Shown: piece by piece, positions 7,764-15,953 of the stretch
How positions within the stretch are numbered: position 1 is the stretch's first letter
How the letters are laid out: each line of letters opens with the position of its first letter
Source: a virus
IMG/VR virus record: IMGVR_UViG_3300050014_001317
Span: 1 to 39,085 of that record
Length of the DNA: 39,085 nucleotides
Strand: one strand, 5' to 3'
The notes under the pieces: generated by a model
Seen by the model: the letters and a program-made list of their open reading frames with translations, nothing else
Told to the model about the DNA's origin: nothing
The model's database searches: none
Made by a program: the position numbers and the translations under genes

Positions 7764-7781
7764 TGACTTTTCTTTATATCG
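7764..7781 (+). promoter_or_regulatory. Late promoter motif copy 1 (leaderless)
   Basis: TGACTTTTCTTTATATCG starts 39 bases before the ATG of the protease-scaffold gene at 7803. The TATA portion is centred about 27 bases upstream of that ATG, the distance expected if transcription starts at the start codon. No Shine-Dalgarno sequence precedes the ATG. Confidence 0.75.
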
Positions 7782-7802
7782 GTTTCCGCGTCGCATTATG
7801 TA

Positions 7803-8966
7803 ATGGCAGACAAACCAGCCATTTTTGATAGCCCCATCACCCGATTCCGTTTAGCCGAAGCGGGGAAACCGGATGCGACCGGCCTCGTTATCGATGTCCA
7901 CGTCATCGCTCCTGGTCACGGGTCGTCCGGCTACTACTCCGAGCAGGTCCTGAAGAAAGCCTGCGTGTCCGGCGTGTATCCGAAAGGGATGCATATGCAC
8001 TGGGATCACCCGACCGCGACTGCAGAGTCAGAGCAGCCGGCCCGGAGCCTCAAGGACCTGGTCGGCGTCTTCACGGAAGCCGGCAGGTATGACGTGAACG
8101 GCTGGGACGGTCCCGGCGTCTACGCCCGAGCGAAGATCTTCCCGGAATGGGTCGACTCGATCAAGGCGATGGACGGCCATATCGGGATCTCGCATTACGT
8201 CTCCGGTGTTTCTGAAGACGGGGCAGACCCGAGCGGCAAGAAATGCCGCGTCATTAAGGAACTGCTGCCGGACCAGCTGAACACCGTCGATTTCGTCACG
8301 GTCCCTGGCGCTGGCGGCCGTTATCGCACATTGTTCTCGGAGATGAAGGTCGGACGGGCAAACCCGAACCCGACCGAGAACCCTAAGAAGGAGAAGCACA
8401 TGGGAGACAACCAGGAATCACTGACCCTTTCGGAGATCCGCTCGAAGCATCCGGAAGTGGTATCTGAGCTGCGGAAACAGCTCAGCGAAGAGTTGAAGAC
8501 TGACATGATCACCCGCGACCAGACCAAGAAACTGGAAGAGGCCGCCGGGAAGATCAAGGCACTCGAGACCGAGATCGGAACACTCCGTAGCAAAGTCGCA
8601 GAGACCGCCGCTCGCGAGATCATCGCGAAGGCACTCACCGAAGCGAAGATGCCGGAGGCCTCTGGCAAGGTCCTCATGGAATCGCTGATGAAGCAGGTCC
8701 CGCTGAAGGAAGACACCAGCGAGATCGACACTGTATCGTTCGGTGCTCGGGTCGCCGAGGCCATCAAGGGTAAGACCGAAGAGCTTGCTGCGGTCCTCAA
8801 GGAAGCCGGTAACCGGGTCCACGACAACGGCACCCCGCTAGGACCCGAGAGTCACGCGGACGTAAAGAAAGCTCGTGAGAGTTACCGTGACACACTCCTG
8901 AAGACAGGAGCGTGCCAGACCAAAGAAGAGGCCAATGCGATGGCCGGGATTGAGGTATCATCATGA
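7803..8966 (+). CDS. Prohead protease-scaffold fusion
   Basis: The first ~180 residues look like a head-maturation protease: HMHWDHPTATAESEQPARSL (64-83) holding the likely catalytic His, GISHYVSG with candidate nucleophile S130, and DFVTVPGAGGRYRTLF (163-178). From about residue 205 the protein becomes long amphipathic helices (KKLEEAAGKIKALETEIGTL), the usual scaffold. In HK97-like viruses the protease digests scaffold and capsid delta domains during maturation. The gene has a leaderless promoter (motif at 7764). An internal ATG at codon 200 with its own ribosome-binding site probably yields scaffold alone. It overlaps the next start (ATGATG at 8963). Confidence 0.85.
   Translation: MADKPAIFDSPITRFRLAEAGKPDATGLVIDVHVIAPGHGSSGYYSEQVLKKACVSGVYPKGMHMHWDHPTATAESEQPARSLKDLVGVFTEAGRYDVNGWDGPGVYARAKIFPEWVDSIKAMDGHIGISHYVSGVSEDGADPSGKKCRVIKELLPDQLNTVDFVTVPGAGGRYRTLFSEMKVGRANPNPTENPKKEKHMGDNQESLTLSEIRSKHPEVVSELRKQLSEELKTDMITRDQTKKLEEAAGKIKALETEIGTLRSKVAETAAREIIAKALTEAKMPEASGKVLMESLMKQVPLKEDTSEIDTVSFGARVAEAIKGKTEELAAVLKEAGNRVHDNGTPLGPESHADVKKARESYRDTLLKTGACQTKEEANAMAGIEVSS
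8400..8966 (+). CDS. Nested scaffold protein (internal start)
   Basis: ATG at 8400, in frame with the protease gene (codon 200), is preceded by AAGGAG ending 7-8 bases upstream, and it falls exactly between the protease domain and the coiled-coil scaffold domain. The 188-residue product would be a free scaffold. Lambda makes Nu3 from the C gene in the same way. This is inference from the ribosome-binding site and domain border; expression is not proven. Confidence 0.5.
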   Translation: MGDNQESLTLSEIRSKHPEVVSELRKQLSEELKTDMITRDQTKKLEEAAGKIKALETEIGTLRSKVAETAAREIIAKALTEAKMPEASGKVLMESLMKQVPLKEDTSEIDTVSFGARVAEAIKGKTEELAAVLKEAGNRVHDNGTPLGPESHADVKKARESYRDTLLKTGACQTKEEANAMAGIEVSS

Positions 8967-9328
8967 TGAACGAAGAATTCGAAGGAAGTTGCAGGGCTCT
9001 CCCTGTTACTTATCCGGCTTCACCACTTCCCGGCCAGATGTGCCGGATCGGGGGCGCACTCGTAGGTGTGGCGGCCTCCAAGCCGGATCTGAACGGTCTG
9101 ACGAGCATAGAGTTCTCGGAAAAGAAATATTTCACGCTACCAGTGACAGCCGCCACCGCCATCAATATTGGTGATGCGTTGTATTTCCATGACGCGGACG
9201 GCATCAACAACACTCCGACGGGGGGCCTCTTCTGCGGCTACGCAATCGACGCGCTTGCCTCAGGGTCCGCCACCATCGTCGTGAAGGTCGCATCAGGACC
9301 CGCCCTCCCCGTAGTGCAGGTGCATTAA
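8963..9328 (+). CDS. DUF2190-like capsid cement protein
   Basis: A 121-residue beta-rich protein beginning MMNEEFEGSCRALPVTYPAS. The patterns GQMCRIGGALVGVA, GDALYFHDADG and a final hydrophobic strand (PALPVVQVH) match the DUF2190 / head-decoration family, which stabilises the capsid surface. It lies between scaffold and major capsid, the standard slot. The start overlaps the scaffold stop by four bases. Confidence 0.75.
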   Translation: MMNEEFEGSCRALPVTYPASPLPGQMCRIGGALVGVAASKPDLNGLTSIEFSEKKYFTLPVTAATAINIGDALYFHDADGINNTPTGGLFCGYAIDALASGSATIVVKVASGPALPVVQVH

Positions 9329-9329
9329 C

Positions 9330-10442
9330 ATGACTGATAACAAGTTCAAGGAAGTCTTCGGGTCTATGGGTCCGAAGGCGATAACGAAAGAGTACCTGAA
9401 CTCTGCAGACGGCCTCAAAAAGCGCCAGCGGGTTTATGAGTTGCTCCAGACCATTGAAGGCGGCCAGTCGTACCGGAGACTCTGCGAGGCTATCACCACG
9501 TCAGACTTCTCATACCTGCTGACCGCTGATATGAACGCCAGGCTGCTCGATGCCTGGGGCCGGCAGCCAGTGTCGTATCCGAACTGGACCCGATCACTAA
9601 AGACCAACGATTTCAAGGTCAACCCGCTGCCGTTACTGGACTTCCCGAAGCGAACCCTCCAGCTGAGGGATGAATCGGAAGGACTTCACCGGACATCAGT
9701 TGGGGAAGGGAACTTCACCATCCAGACCATGACCTACGATGACTCGATCTCTCTCAGCCGGCAGACCATCATCAACGACGCGCTCGGTGCATTCAACGGG
9801 ATCCCGAAAGGATTCGGGGAAGAGGCCCGGATGACAGCGGAGAAACTCGCGACCACGATGATTGCGGATGTCAACGGTCCCCACGCTAGCCTGTTCACCA
9901 GCGGCCACAACAACCTGCTCGGCAATGTCCCGCTGACCTATGATGGCGTCAAGCAGGCCTGGGCGAAGCTCCAGGAACAGACCGACGCGTTCGGACTGCC
10001 TATCAACCTGACGCCCAAAGGTCTGCTCGTACCTAAACAGCTGGAGCTCAAGGCCCGTGAGATCGTCAAGGCAATCAACGTTGAGAACTACAACCTCTCC
10101 ACTGAGGTCGGGTATAAGACAATAGGCCAGAACCCCTTCGCGGGTCTCGAAGTCTCTGTGGATCCCTGGATCACTGCGATCTCGACCAGTAATACCTATG
10201 CAGCAAAGCAGTGGTATATGTACGCGGACCCGAATGTCGGCCGGCCTGCAGTTGCGTTCTCAACGCTCTACAGCAACCCGGACCCGATGATCATGATGAA
10301 GGTCCCGAACGCGCAGACCATCGGTGGCGGTCTTGACCCGTATTCCTTCGAATACGATTCGTTCGACTACAAGGTACGCTGGGACATCGGCGCTGCACAG
10401 ATCGACTTCCGACCGATGGTAGCGGCAAAGCCCACCTCTTAA
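9330..10442 (+). CDS. Major capsid protein candidate
   Basis: This 370-residue protein follows protease-scaffold and cement genes, the universal place for the HK97-fold major capsid protein. The N-terminal ~60 residues are helical and may be a delta domain or N-arm; the middle contains an E-loop-like stretch (SVGEGNFTIQTMTYDDSISLSRQTI) typical of Mu gpT-like or related capsids, which have the 'Y.L.d.isLs.q.iinDdlgaf' type pattern. It ends in a beta strand (RWDIGAAQIDFRPMVAAKP). The family call is strong from context plus this pattern, but no crystal-defined catalytic residues exist to check. Confidence 0.85.
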   Translation: MTDNKFKEVFGSMGPKAITKEYLNSADGLKKRQRVYELLQTIEGGQSYRRLCEAITTSDFSYLLTADMNARLLDAWGRQPVSYPNWTRSLKTNDFKVNPLPLLDFPKRTLQLRDESEGLHRTSVGEGNFTIQTMTYDDSISLSRQTIINDALGAFNGIPKGFGEEARMTAEKLATTMIADVNGPHASLFTSGHNNLLGNVPLTYDGVKQAWAKLQEQTDAFGLPINLTPKGLLVPKQLELKAREIVKAINVENYNLSTEVGYKTIGQNPFAGLEVSVDPWITAISTSNTYAAKQWYMYADPNVGRPAVAFSTLYSNPDPMIMMKVPNAQTIGGGLDPYSFEYDSFDYKVRWDIGAAQIDFRPMVAAKPTS

Positions 10443-10463
10443 CCTTATTTTTGAGGTGACACC

Positions 10464-10610
10464 ATGGTCGTCAATTGGTCTGTTCATTCATTTCCGAATT
10501 ACACTGATTTTGCGGCATACCTTGCAACAATCCCGGGGACTGAGGAGATCCAGATAGAGTTCGCTCCCGAGGATGTCGGCTGGGTTGTCTGCCGGAGCAG
10601 CGGGTTATGA
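10464..10610 (+). CDS. Small protein after capsid (48 aa)
   Basis: A 48-residue protein (MVVNWSVHSFPNYTDF...) begins with ATG 10464, preceded by GAGGTGAC at 10453-10460 as ribosome-binding site, and its stop overlaps the next start (ATGA at 10607). It is acidic and beta-rich (EEIQIEFAPEDVGWVVC). I recognise no family. The coupling and ribosome-binding site argue that it is translated. Confidence 0.6.
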   Translation: MVVNWSVHSFPNYTDFAAYLATIPGTEEIQIEFAPEDVGWVVCRSSGL

Positions 10611-10972
10611 GCTGGTCCTATGATCCGTCAACGGTGATCGGCCAGGTCCGACTCAACTGCCGCGACACGAATCTGGAGAACGCGATCTTCTCGGATGAAG
10701 AGATCACTGCGTTTCTTACGATGAATGACGGTAACATTTTCCGCGCTGCAGCAGATGCTCTGGACATTATCGCATCCGACCAGTCTTACATCCTGAAAGT
10801 GTTCAGCGAAGATGGCACCAGCATCAACGGTCCCGCGGTCGCTGCGGATCTCCGAGCACATGCACGGGTCCTGAGAGCGAAAGCCGAGACTCATATCGGC
10901 ACCGTCAACACCGGTCTTGCAATCGTTGTCAATCCCGATACGCCTTACCTGCGCCGGTATACCGGGCTGTGA
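10607..10972 (+). CDS. Head-tail connector (gp6/gp15-like)
   Basis: A 121-residue mostly helical protein: SDEEITAFLTMNDGNIFRAAADALDIIASDQ is the pattern of head-completion adaptor proteins (HK97 gp6 / SPP1 gp15 type) that dock under the portal. It ends with a short beta segment (LAIVVNPDTPYLRRYTGL). It is downstream of capsid and upstream of further joining proteins. The start ATG overlaps the preceding stop, and the following gene starts at GTG overlapping its TGA. Confidence 0.7.
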   Translation: MSWSYDPSTVIGQVRLNCRDTNLENAIFSDEEITAFLTMNDGNIFRAAADALDIIASDQSYILKVFSEDGTSINGPAVAADLRAHARVLRAKAETHIGTVNTGLAIVVNPDTPYLRRYTGL

Positions 10973-11355
10973 TCATGAACCGCACGACCAATCCGTCCTC
11001 AGTATTTGATTTCCCTGGGCAGATACTGCACGTTCCTTTCTCGCCCGGGGTAACCAACCAGTTGACCGGAGTTTGGACCGCGGGTGCAGCATGTATTGCA
11101 ACACACATCAAAGGGAATATCCAGGAAGTGAATGCAGATGACCTGCAGACAATGCCTGAAGGTATGTATGAAGTGGGGGACATCAAGATCATCACCAGTG
11201 TATCACTTCCGGTCGGTGATGTCCTGCAGATCACCGAACCCGATGGCGTGACCATGGTCGAATGGACGGTCAAAACCTTTGTGAAATGCACGAACATCAT
11301 GCCGAAGTTCGGGTTACCGGTCCGGAACACGTATCTATTGAAAAAACGGGGCTAA
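10969..11355 (+). CDS. Head-tail joining protein candidate
   Basis: A 128-residue beta-rich protein (DFPGQILHVPFSPGVTNQL...). Translation may begin at GTG 10969, overlapping the previous stop, or ATG 10975. By position between the connector and the gp10-like gene it should be a stopper or neck protein. No strong family motif is visible. A hairpin with a T-run follows directly. Confidence 0.55.
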   Translation: MIMNRTTNPSSVFDFPGQILHVPFSPGVTNQLTGVWTAGAACIATHIKGNIQEVNADDLQTMPEGMYEVGDIKIITSVSLPVGDVLQITEPDGVTMVEWTVKTFVKCTNIMPKFGLPVRNTYLLKKRG

Positions 11356-11370
11356 TCAACCCGTTTTTAT
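11342..11370 (+). terminator. Hairpin terminator overlapping a TATA-like element
   Basis: AAAAACGGG (11342-11350) pairs with CCCGTTTTT (11360-11368) across a 9-base loop, a U-tailed terminator shape at the end of the joining gene. The same right arm, CCCGTTTTTATTG, also looks like a TATA region about 26 bases upstream of ATG 11393, so the site may stop one transcript and start the next. Confidence 0.55.
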
Positions 11371-11392
11371 TGAAGGCGCGTGAATATAGGTT

Positions 11393-11665
11393 ATGCCAGT
11401 GCCTGTAAGCCCGACAACGACTGTTTGTAATAATAATAGTGTTTGTACTGTTGATTGTCTGCATCGACCCCGATGCACGAAGAAACGGTTTCCGCTTCTC
11501 ATCCATGCGATCGTAATCAATTACCGCACAGGAAAGATCTATCCAGATGAGTACATTAACGAACTCGCTGAATTGCGCCGCGATTCGCTCGATAACGCTT
11601 GCCGTTCGATGGGACAGAATTTAAGGGATAATTTCGCCACTAAATTGAAATTAGAGGTTTTATAG
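11393..11665 (+). CDS. Hypothetical Cys-rich protein
   Basis: A 90-residue protein with an N-terminal Cys cluster (CNNNSVCTVDCLHRPRC, residues about 12-28), likely to bind metal or form a knot, and a helical C-terminal half (YPDEYINELAELRRDSLDNA). It has no Shine-Dalgarno sequence; the TATA-like element near 11366 would place the transcript start at the ATG. It lies inside the head-tail completion block; function unknown. Confidence 0.5.
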   Translation: MPVPVSPTTTVCNNNSVCTVDCLHRPRCTKKRFPLLIHAIVINYRTGKIYPDEYINELAELRRDSLDNACRSMGQNLRDNFATKLKLEVL

Positions 11666-11666
11666 A

Positions 11667-12026
11667 ATGTCCATTGCCATTGCAGAGTCAGAACAGTGTT
11701 TTTTACGTATTGCTCGTGGAAAACAATACCTGGTCACTCGGCACAAGATTAGCGGTAAGCCAAAGGAATTCTGGACACCCCTCAGCGATATTGACTGCGA
11801 AGTGCTGGAAGCTGCCCTTACTTCCCGCAAAGCCATCGCTGAAAAAGTCGTTGATTTTCCCTGTTTTAATCCTAAATGCAAAAACACTATCAAGATGACG
11901 AAGACCCACATGGAGGAATTCTTTATCTCGTCGAAGAAACGGTACAACATGGTAATCTTCCCCTTCTGCTGCACAAAATGCCGGGATGCTGTTCTCGCAC
12001 AGCACGGTGGCGCGATCGATGGGTAA
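11667..12026 (+). CDS. Hypothetical zinc-finger protein in neck region
   Basis: A 119-residue protein with a CFNPKC pair near residue 66 and a CCTKC pair near residue 100, a probable treble-clef or zinc-ribbon. The N-terminal half contains a beta segment (GKQYLVTRHKISGKPKEFWTPLSD). It starts 1 base after the preceding gene and overlaps the next start by eight bases. No family is recognised; a structural neck role or DNA-contact role are both possible. Confidence 0.5.
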   Translation: MSIAIAESEQCFLRIARGKQYLVTRHKISGKPKEFWTPLSDIDCEVLEAALTSRKAIAEKVVDFPCFNPKCKNTIKMTKTHMEEFFISSKKRYNMVIFPFCCTKCRDAVLAQHGGAIDG

Positions 12027-12492
12027 TGTCGAGGTCCGGGACAAAGTCTATCTCGTTGACGGCAAGTTCCAGGAAGCGGTGCAAGCGGCTGCCCAGGTTG
12101 TCGGCGATTACCTGCAGAAGAAAATACTCGAGAAGATCACGCAGCAGGATCCCAGCTGGCCGCCTCTTGCCGATGCGACTGTCGCAGCGAAAGGGTCCAC
12201 AAAAGCATGGATCGATACCGGTGAGATTTTCACGCTCATCGCGGACCGCGGCCTGCGCATCGAAGAAGGTCCGCCTATCCAGATCGAAGTGGGGATTTTC
12301 GACCACGAGAAAGCGTTCGTTGCGATGTGCCTGGAGTACGGTACCAACGGTGTTAATATTACTGCGAGGGGCATCAATCACACCTCGAACCACATCCCGG
12401 AGCGTCCGCTGTTCCGGTTGGTGTTTGATACCGAGATCGAAACGGCACTAAGTCTGTTCAAAGATGAGATTAACAAAAGATTGCCCAGATGA
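12019..12492 (+). CDS. HK97 gp10-like tail completion protein
   Basis: A 157-residue protein with the order helix (FQEAVQAAAQVVGDYLQKKILEKI), loop with WPPLADATVAAKGS, then DTGEIFTLIADRG, and a C-terminal YGTN...IPERPLFRLVFD. The 'yG....iPaRPFl' ending is the hallmark of HK97 gp10 / Mu gpG-like head-tail joining proteins. I use ATG 12019, which overlaps the preceding stop, rather than an upstream in-frame ATG at 11986 that would overlap the previous gene more. Confidence 0.75.
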   Translation: MGNVEVRDKVYLVDGKFQEAVQAAAQVVGDYLQKKILEKITQQDPSWPPLADATVAAKGSTKAWIDTGEIFTLIADRGLRIEEGPPIQIEVGIFDHEKAFVAMCLEYGTNGVNITARGINHTSNHIPERPLFRLVFDTEIETALSLFKDEINKRLPR

Positions 12493-12494
12493 GT

Positions 12495-12512
12495 TGACCT
12501 CTCTTTTTAATG
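12495..12512 (+). promoter_or_regulatory. Late promoter motif copy 2 (leaderless)
   Basis: TGACCTCTCTTTTTAATG begins 39 bases upstream of ATG 12534. The fixed spacing identifies 12534, not the upstream in-frame ATG at 12510, as the true start, since 12510 falls inside the motif itself. Confidence 0.6.
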
Positions 12513-12533
12513 CGCGATTGCGTCGTTACTGCT

Positions 12534-12908
12534 ATGGATGATAACGCTGTCCTGATCATGCTTGGTAATCTTCAGGGAGAGATGAAAGGCATTGGCAGGG
12601 AGATCGGAGATATCAAAACCTTGTTGAACAATGACAACCAGTCCTGTCAGAACTGCAAGCAGGAATTGAATGGACGGATCGGCAATCTTGAACTTCACGG
12701 GGCCGGTATAAGCCAGAAAAATGCTCAGGATATTATCAAGTTCGATGAACGACTCTTGGTTGTTGAGGATCATTGTAAGGACGAGACCGCAGTACAGGGT
12801 TTCACGGACAGAATAGAATATCGCTGGTTCCTGTATATTTCTTCGATAACCGGCATTATCCTGACCCTTTTTGAGATTGTGAAATTCCTGAAAACGGGTA
12901 GCCTATGA
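12534..12908 (+). CDS. Coiled-coil protein with C-terminal membrane helix
   Basis: The 124-residue protein has an N-terminal helical/coiled-coil region with CQNC in the middle and a single hydrophobic helix near the C-terminus (FLYISSITGIILTLFEIVKF). The architecture recalls XhlA-type phage membrane proteins, which cooperate with holins, but it is placed among head-tail genes and has its own promoter copy, so a lysis or membrane role is only a guess. The stop overlaps the next ATG. Confidence 0.6.
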   Translation: MDDNAVLIMLGNLQGEMKGIGREIGDIKTLLNNDNQSCQNCKQELNGRIGNLELHGAGISQKNAQDIIKFDERLLVVEDHCKDETAVQGFTDRIEYRWFLYISSITGIILTLFEIVKFLKTGSL

Positions 12909-13444
12909 TTCCGGCAAACGTCGAGTCTGACATATTCCTCTCTATACCGAAAACATTCACGTTCGCGGGCGCCCCTAGGACCATAGTCGTTGAGAAAGCC
13001 GCGATCGCCAATATCTCGGATATGGTTGAGAATAACGACGTTGCAGTCACGATCTCGTTCATCAACGAGAAAGAGGATCCTGAGCTCACGCCCCCAAACC
13101 ACAAACTCGCGAGGATCCAGAACGCAGACCTATCGATATCATACAAGATGGGGGCGTACGAGACCTGTGTCCTGTCGATGAACATCTATGTCTCGAAACA
13201 CATCCGGACACCTCAGGTGGACCTTGACGGAATGATGAAGGCATACCTGAGCGCTCTTGACTCATGGTATTACATAACTCTCCGTACGGTCGTCGAACCT
13301 GTTGGAAGGACTTCGCAGGATCTCACGTTCCTGGAGAACGGCATTCACCGGCGACATCTCGACGTGACGGTCCGGTACAAGGTCAGTGTCCTGACATCTA
13401 TCGGGACGTTCGATACGGTGGTGTGGAACACCACCATTACGTAA
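12905..13444 (+). CDS. Tail terminator / completion protein candidate
   Basis: A 179-residue beta-rich protein (MIPANVESDIFLSIPKTFTF...). It lies after the gp10-like gene and, once the inserted cassette is removed, directly before the tail sheath gene, the usual position of the tail terminator. The central VSKHIRTPQVDLDGMMKAYLSALDSWYY region is a helix followed by strands as in gpU-like folds. No sequence motif proves it. It is the last viral gene before the AT-rich insertion. Confidence 0.55.
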   Translation: MIPANVESDIFLSIPKTFTFAGAPRTIVVEKAAIANISDMVENNDVAVTISFINEKEDPELTPPNHKLARIQNADLSISYKMGAYETCVLSMNIYVSKHIRTPQVDLDGMMKAYLSALDSWYYITLRTVVEPVGRTSQDLTFLENGIHRRHLDVTVRYKVSVLTSIGTFDTVVWNTTIT

Positions 13445-13481
13445 TAATTGAAGGGATTTTTTGTGTTTGGAGGTAAAACCG

Positions 13482-13496
13482 TGTATATTTATGCCT
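13482..13496 (+). promoter_or_regulatory. Promoter of the inserted defence-like operon
   Basis: TGTATATTTATGCC gives a strong TATA centred near 13487, which places transcription at about 13513-13515, a leader of only about 5-7 bases before ATG 13520. It differs from the late promoter motif, so the cassette is probably expressed independently of virus late genes. Confidence 0.5.
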
Positions 13497-13519
13497 ATTG
13501 AAGATTCACTTGTACGAAC

Positions 13520-14938
13520 ATGGAAAATGCAATCGAAAAGCTATGGCAGGATTTGCATTTTCAATATGCTTCGAACCCTGAACCAATCCCTTTTCATTTT
13601 CGGGAATACGCCATAAACAACCTTAATGAAGTCAGATCGAAATCGAATAAAACCGCTCATGGTATCTATCCTTATTCCGGGAGAATATATCCGTACATAC
13701 CTCTAGTTTTATTATCAGTCAAAGAATTGTGTTCACCAAAAGGGAAAATACTGGATCCCTTTGCCGGTAGTGGAACTATATTGCTCGAATCATTGATCAA
13801 TCCGTATTACAAAAGATCTGCAATAGGGATTGAAATTAATCCTATGGGTCGATTAATATCTAAGGTAAAAACAACTCCCTTGGATCAAGAAATCGTTAAT
13901 GATAAAAAAGACAAACTCATCAATGATTTTGAAGTTACTCGAACCGACTTGTTGGAGATCCCGCGGTCTAATCAGCACATTTTTTGGTACTCTAATAAAG
14001 GATTAAAAGAACTTGCGAAATTGAAATATTGCATCAATAATTTGAAAAACGACGATTATAAAGATTTTTTCTGGCTTAATTTTGCGTTTCTTGCTAGGAA
14101 AATTTCACGAGCAGATCCCTACATCCCCCCAGCAGTATTATTAAAACCATATAAATATGAAAATTCCCCTAAAAAAATTAATAAAATCAATGAATCAATA
14201 CAAACTTCTAAGAATCCTGATGTAATTAGATTATTTAGTGATCTAGTTATCGAAAATGCCAAAAAAATCGCATTTTTGGACAACTTTCAAGAAATCACCG
14301 AACACAAAAAATCTTCTCGGATAATATGGGACGATGCACGGGAAATGCGATACGGGACTCTTCAAAATGCCGGAAAGTTAGACAGGACCAAATCTAAAAA
14401 AATCCCCAAGAATAGCATAGATTTAATTATAACTTCACCCCCTTATTTGACGGCTCAAAAATATATTCGGGCGTCAATGTTAGAAATATTATGGCTCGAA
14501 GATGTCTTGGATGAAAAAAGAATTGAAATTGAAAAACACAGTATCGGCACTGAATTAGTTTCTCTTAATAATGTCTGCTTCAAAGAAATTGGTATCACTA
14601 ATATTGACGAATTAGTTCGAGAAACTTCTTTGATTTCAAAACAACGTGCTGTGGAAGTTTTTCAATATTTCAAAGACATGAAAATTGTTATTGAAGAAAT
14701 GCATTGGATATTAAAAAAGGGGTGTTACGCGGTTCTTATTGTGGGAAACAATAAAGTTGCCGGGAAGACAATTGAGACTTATAGGTACCTAGAGTTACTC
14801 GGAAATAATTGTGGTTTTCTCACAGAATTAATCTTAAAAGATCCAATTCGTTCCCGGGGAATGATTACAAAGAGACATGGAAATGGCGGCCTTATAAAAG
14901 ATGAATATGTGCTTGTATTGAAGAAAGGGACACAATAA
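13520..14938 (+). CDS. DNA amino-methyltransferase of the inserted cassette
   Basis: This 472-residue AdoMet enzyme has motif I DPFAGSG (79-85), motif II GIEINP (103-108) and catalytic motif IV TSPPYL (305-310), so it should methylate an exocyclic amino group (N6-adenine or N4-cytosine). About 200 residues separate motifs I-III from IV, room for a target-recognition region. Upstream IYPYSGRIYPYIPL resembles the N-terminal motif X seen in related enzymes. It is the first gene of a four-gene operon, overlapping the nuclease gene by one base (TAATG), and is much more AT-rich than the viral genes. It likely marks self DNA for the system; the target sequence is unknown. Confidence 0.85.
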   Translation: MENAIEKLWQDLHFQYASNPEPIPFHFREYAINNLNEVRSKSNKTAHGIYPYSGRIYPYIPLVLLSVKELCSPKGKILDPFAGSGTILLESLINPYYKRSAIGIEINPMGRLISKVKTTPLDQEIVNDKKDKLINDFEVTRTDLLEIPRSNQHIFWYSNKGLKELAKLKYCINNLKNDDYKDFFWLNFAFLARKISRADPYIPPAVLLKPYKYENSPKKINKINESIQTSKNPDVIRLFSDLVIENAKKIAFLDNFQEITEHKKSSRIIWDDAREMRYGTLQNAGKLDRTKSKKIPKNSIDLIITSPPYLTAQKYIRASMLEILWLEDVLDEKRIEIEKHSIGTELVSLNNVCFKEIGITNIDELVRETSLISKQRAVEVFQYFKDMKIVIEEMHWILKKGCYAVLIVGNNKVAGKTIETYRYLELLGNNCGFLTELILKDPIRSRGMITKRHGNGGLIKDEYVLVLKKGTQ

Positions 14939-15951
14939 TGTTTCAAGTTATCTTTCAATGGAATCTGTTAGATGCCAAAAACATTATCGAGGAATCAAAA
15001 CCATCTGACAATTTACGGGGATATGATAAAAATACAATTCTAACTAGTGAATGGTTAACTCCATTAAAAACCGGCGAGATAAGAAAATTATCTGTAAGTG
15101 ATATTGCGGACATCAAATGTCCTATACGAAGAGATCTTTACTATAAAAAAGGAAAAAATCGACCACGACAAAGAAGTCAATCTCCAACATGGGGTAGTAG
15201 AGCGGGACCAATTGTTGAAAAGTATTTTTTGGACTATTTATCGAATAATTCCAAATTCTCATCAAAAAATTATGGTTCAATCACTCAAAAAGCTGATACG
15301 ATCCATGAAAAATTTCTATCTGAACAGGAAGAAAATTTTAAAAAATTAGAGGGGGAAGAACAAAACGGTTCAACTGTAGATACCGAATGGCTTAAAAAAT
15401 TATTAAATTGTGGAGGGCGGGCGGAACTGGGGCTCAAGATACTCAATTCAGTTTTAAAAAATAAAACTTCATTACAATCTCCCCATATACTCCAGGGAAT
15501 TCAGCTTATGCCAAATATCGAAATCGGAATTAATGCACCTTCAACACCCGATTTCATCATTCCCGATCATTCTATAGTTGGGGATATTAAATCCGGAAAA
15601 GAATTCCAAGGAATTCATCAATTAACCTGTGCAGGCTATGCTTTGGCATATGAAAATTCAAAGAAGAATGTCGGAAAAGCCGATATTAACTGGGGGATAA
15701 TCTATTTTTTTCCAACACGAAATCATCTTGCAAGAATTAAACCAATCACTTTTCCACAATTGTACATCTTTCCTATAGATGACATACTGAGGACTTGGTT
15801 TTTAGATAAGCGAGATGAAGCTTATCGCATTATTTCGAAAGATGCACCCCCAGATTTCCCTCAAACTAAAAACCAATGTCAATTCTGCAACCCATGTCTG
15901 TCGTGTAAATATCAAATACTCTGCAAAAAGGACGGCTTGGAGATTCCTTAA
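14938..15951 (+). CDS. Cas4-like PD-(D/E)XK nuclease with Fe-S cysteines
   Basis: A 337-residue RecB/Cas4-superfamily nuclease. Visible are SVSDIADIKCPIRRDLYY with C61, TPDFI with D205, GDIKSG with D216 and K218, the QLTCAGY motif (Q228-Y234), and a C-terminal cluster C314, C317, C320, C323 and C329. C61 plus the last cysteines would hold a 4Fe-4S cluster, as in Cas4 and AddB. There are no cas genes or CRISPR array nearby, so it is a stand-alone Cas4-like enzyme acting with the cassette's methyltransferase and ATPase. It should cut or resect DNA; substrate polarity cannot be told from sequence. Confidence 0.85.
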   Translation: MFQVIFQWNLLDAKNIIEESKPSDNLRGYDKNTILTSEWLTPLKTGEIRKLSVSDIADIKCPIRRDLYYKKGKNRPRQRSQSPTWGSRAGPIVEKYFLDYLSNNSKFSSKNYGSITQKADTIHEKFLSEQEENFKKLEGEEQNGSTVDTEWLKKLLNCGGRAELGLKILNSVLKNKTSLQSPHILQGIQLMPNIEIGINAPSTPDFIIPDHSIVGDIKSGKEFQGIHQLTCAGYALAYENSKKNVGKADINWGIIYFFPTRNHLARIKPITFPQLYIFPIDDILRTWFLDKRDEAYRIISKDAPPDFPQTKNQCQFCNPCLSCKYQILCKKDGLEIP

Positions 15952-15953
15952 TT

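Noticed and set aside
14938-15951. CRISPR-associated Cas4 as part of a CRISPR locus
   Set aside because: No cas1, cas2, effector or repeat array is visible in the window, so only a Cas4-like stand-alone call is made.
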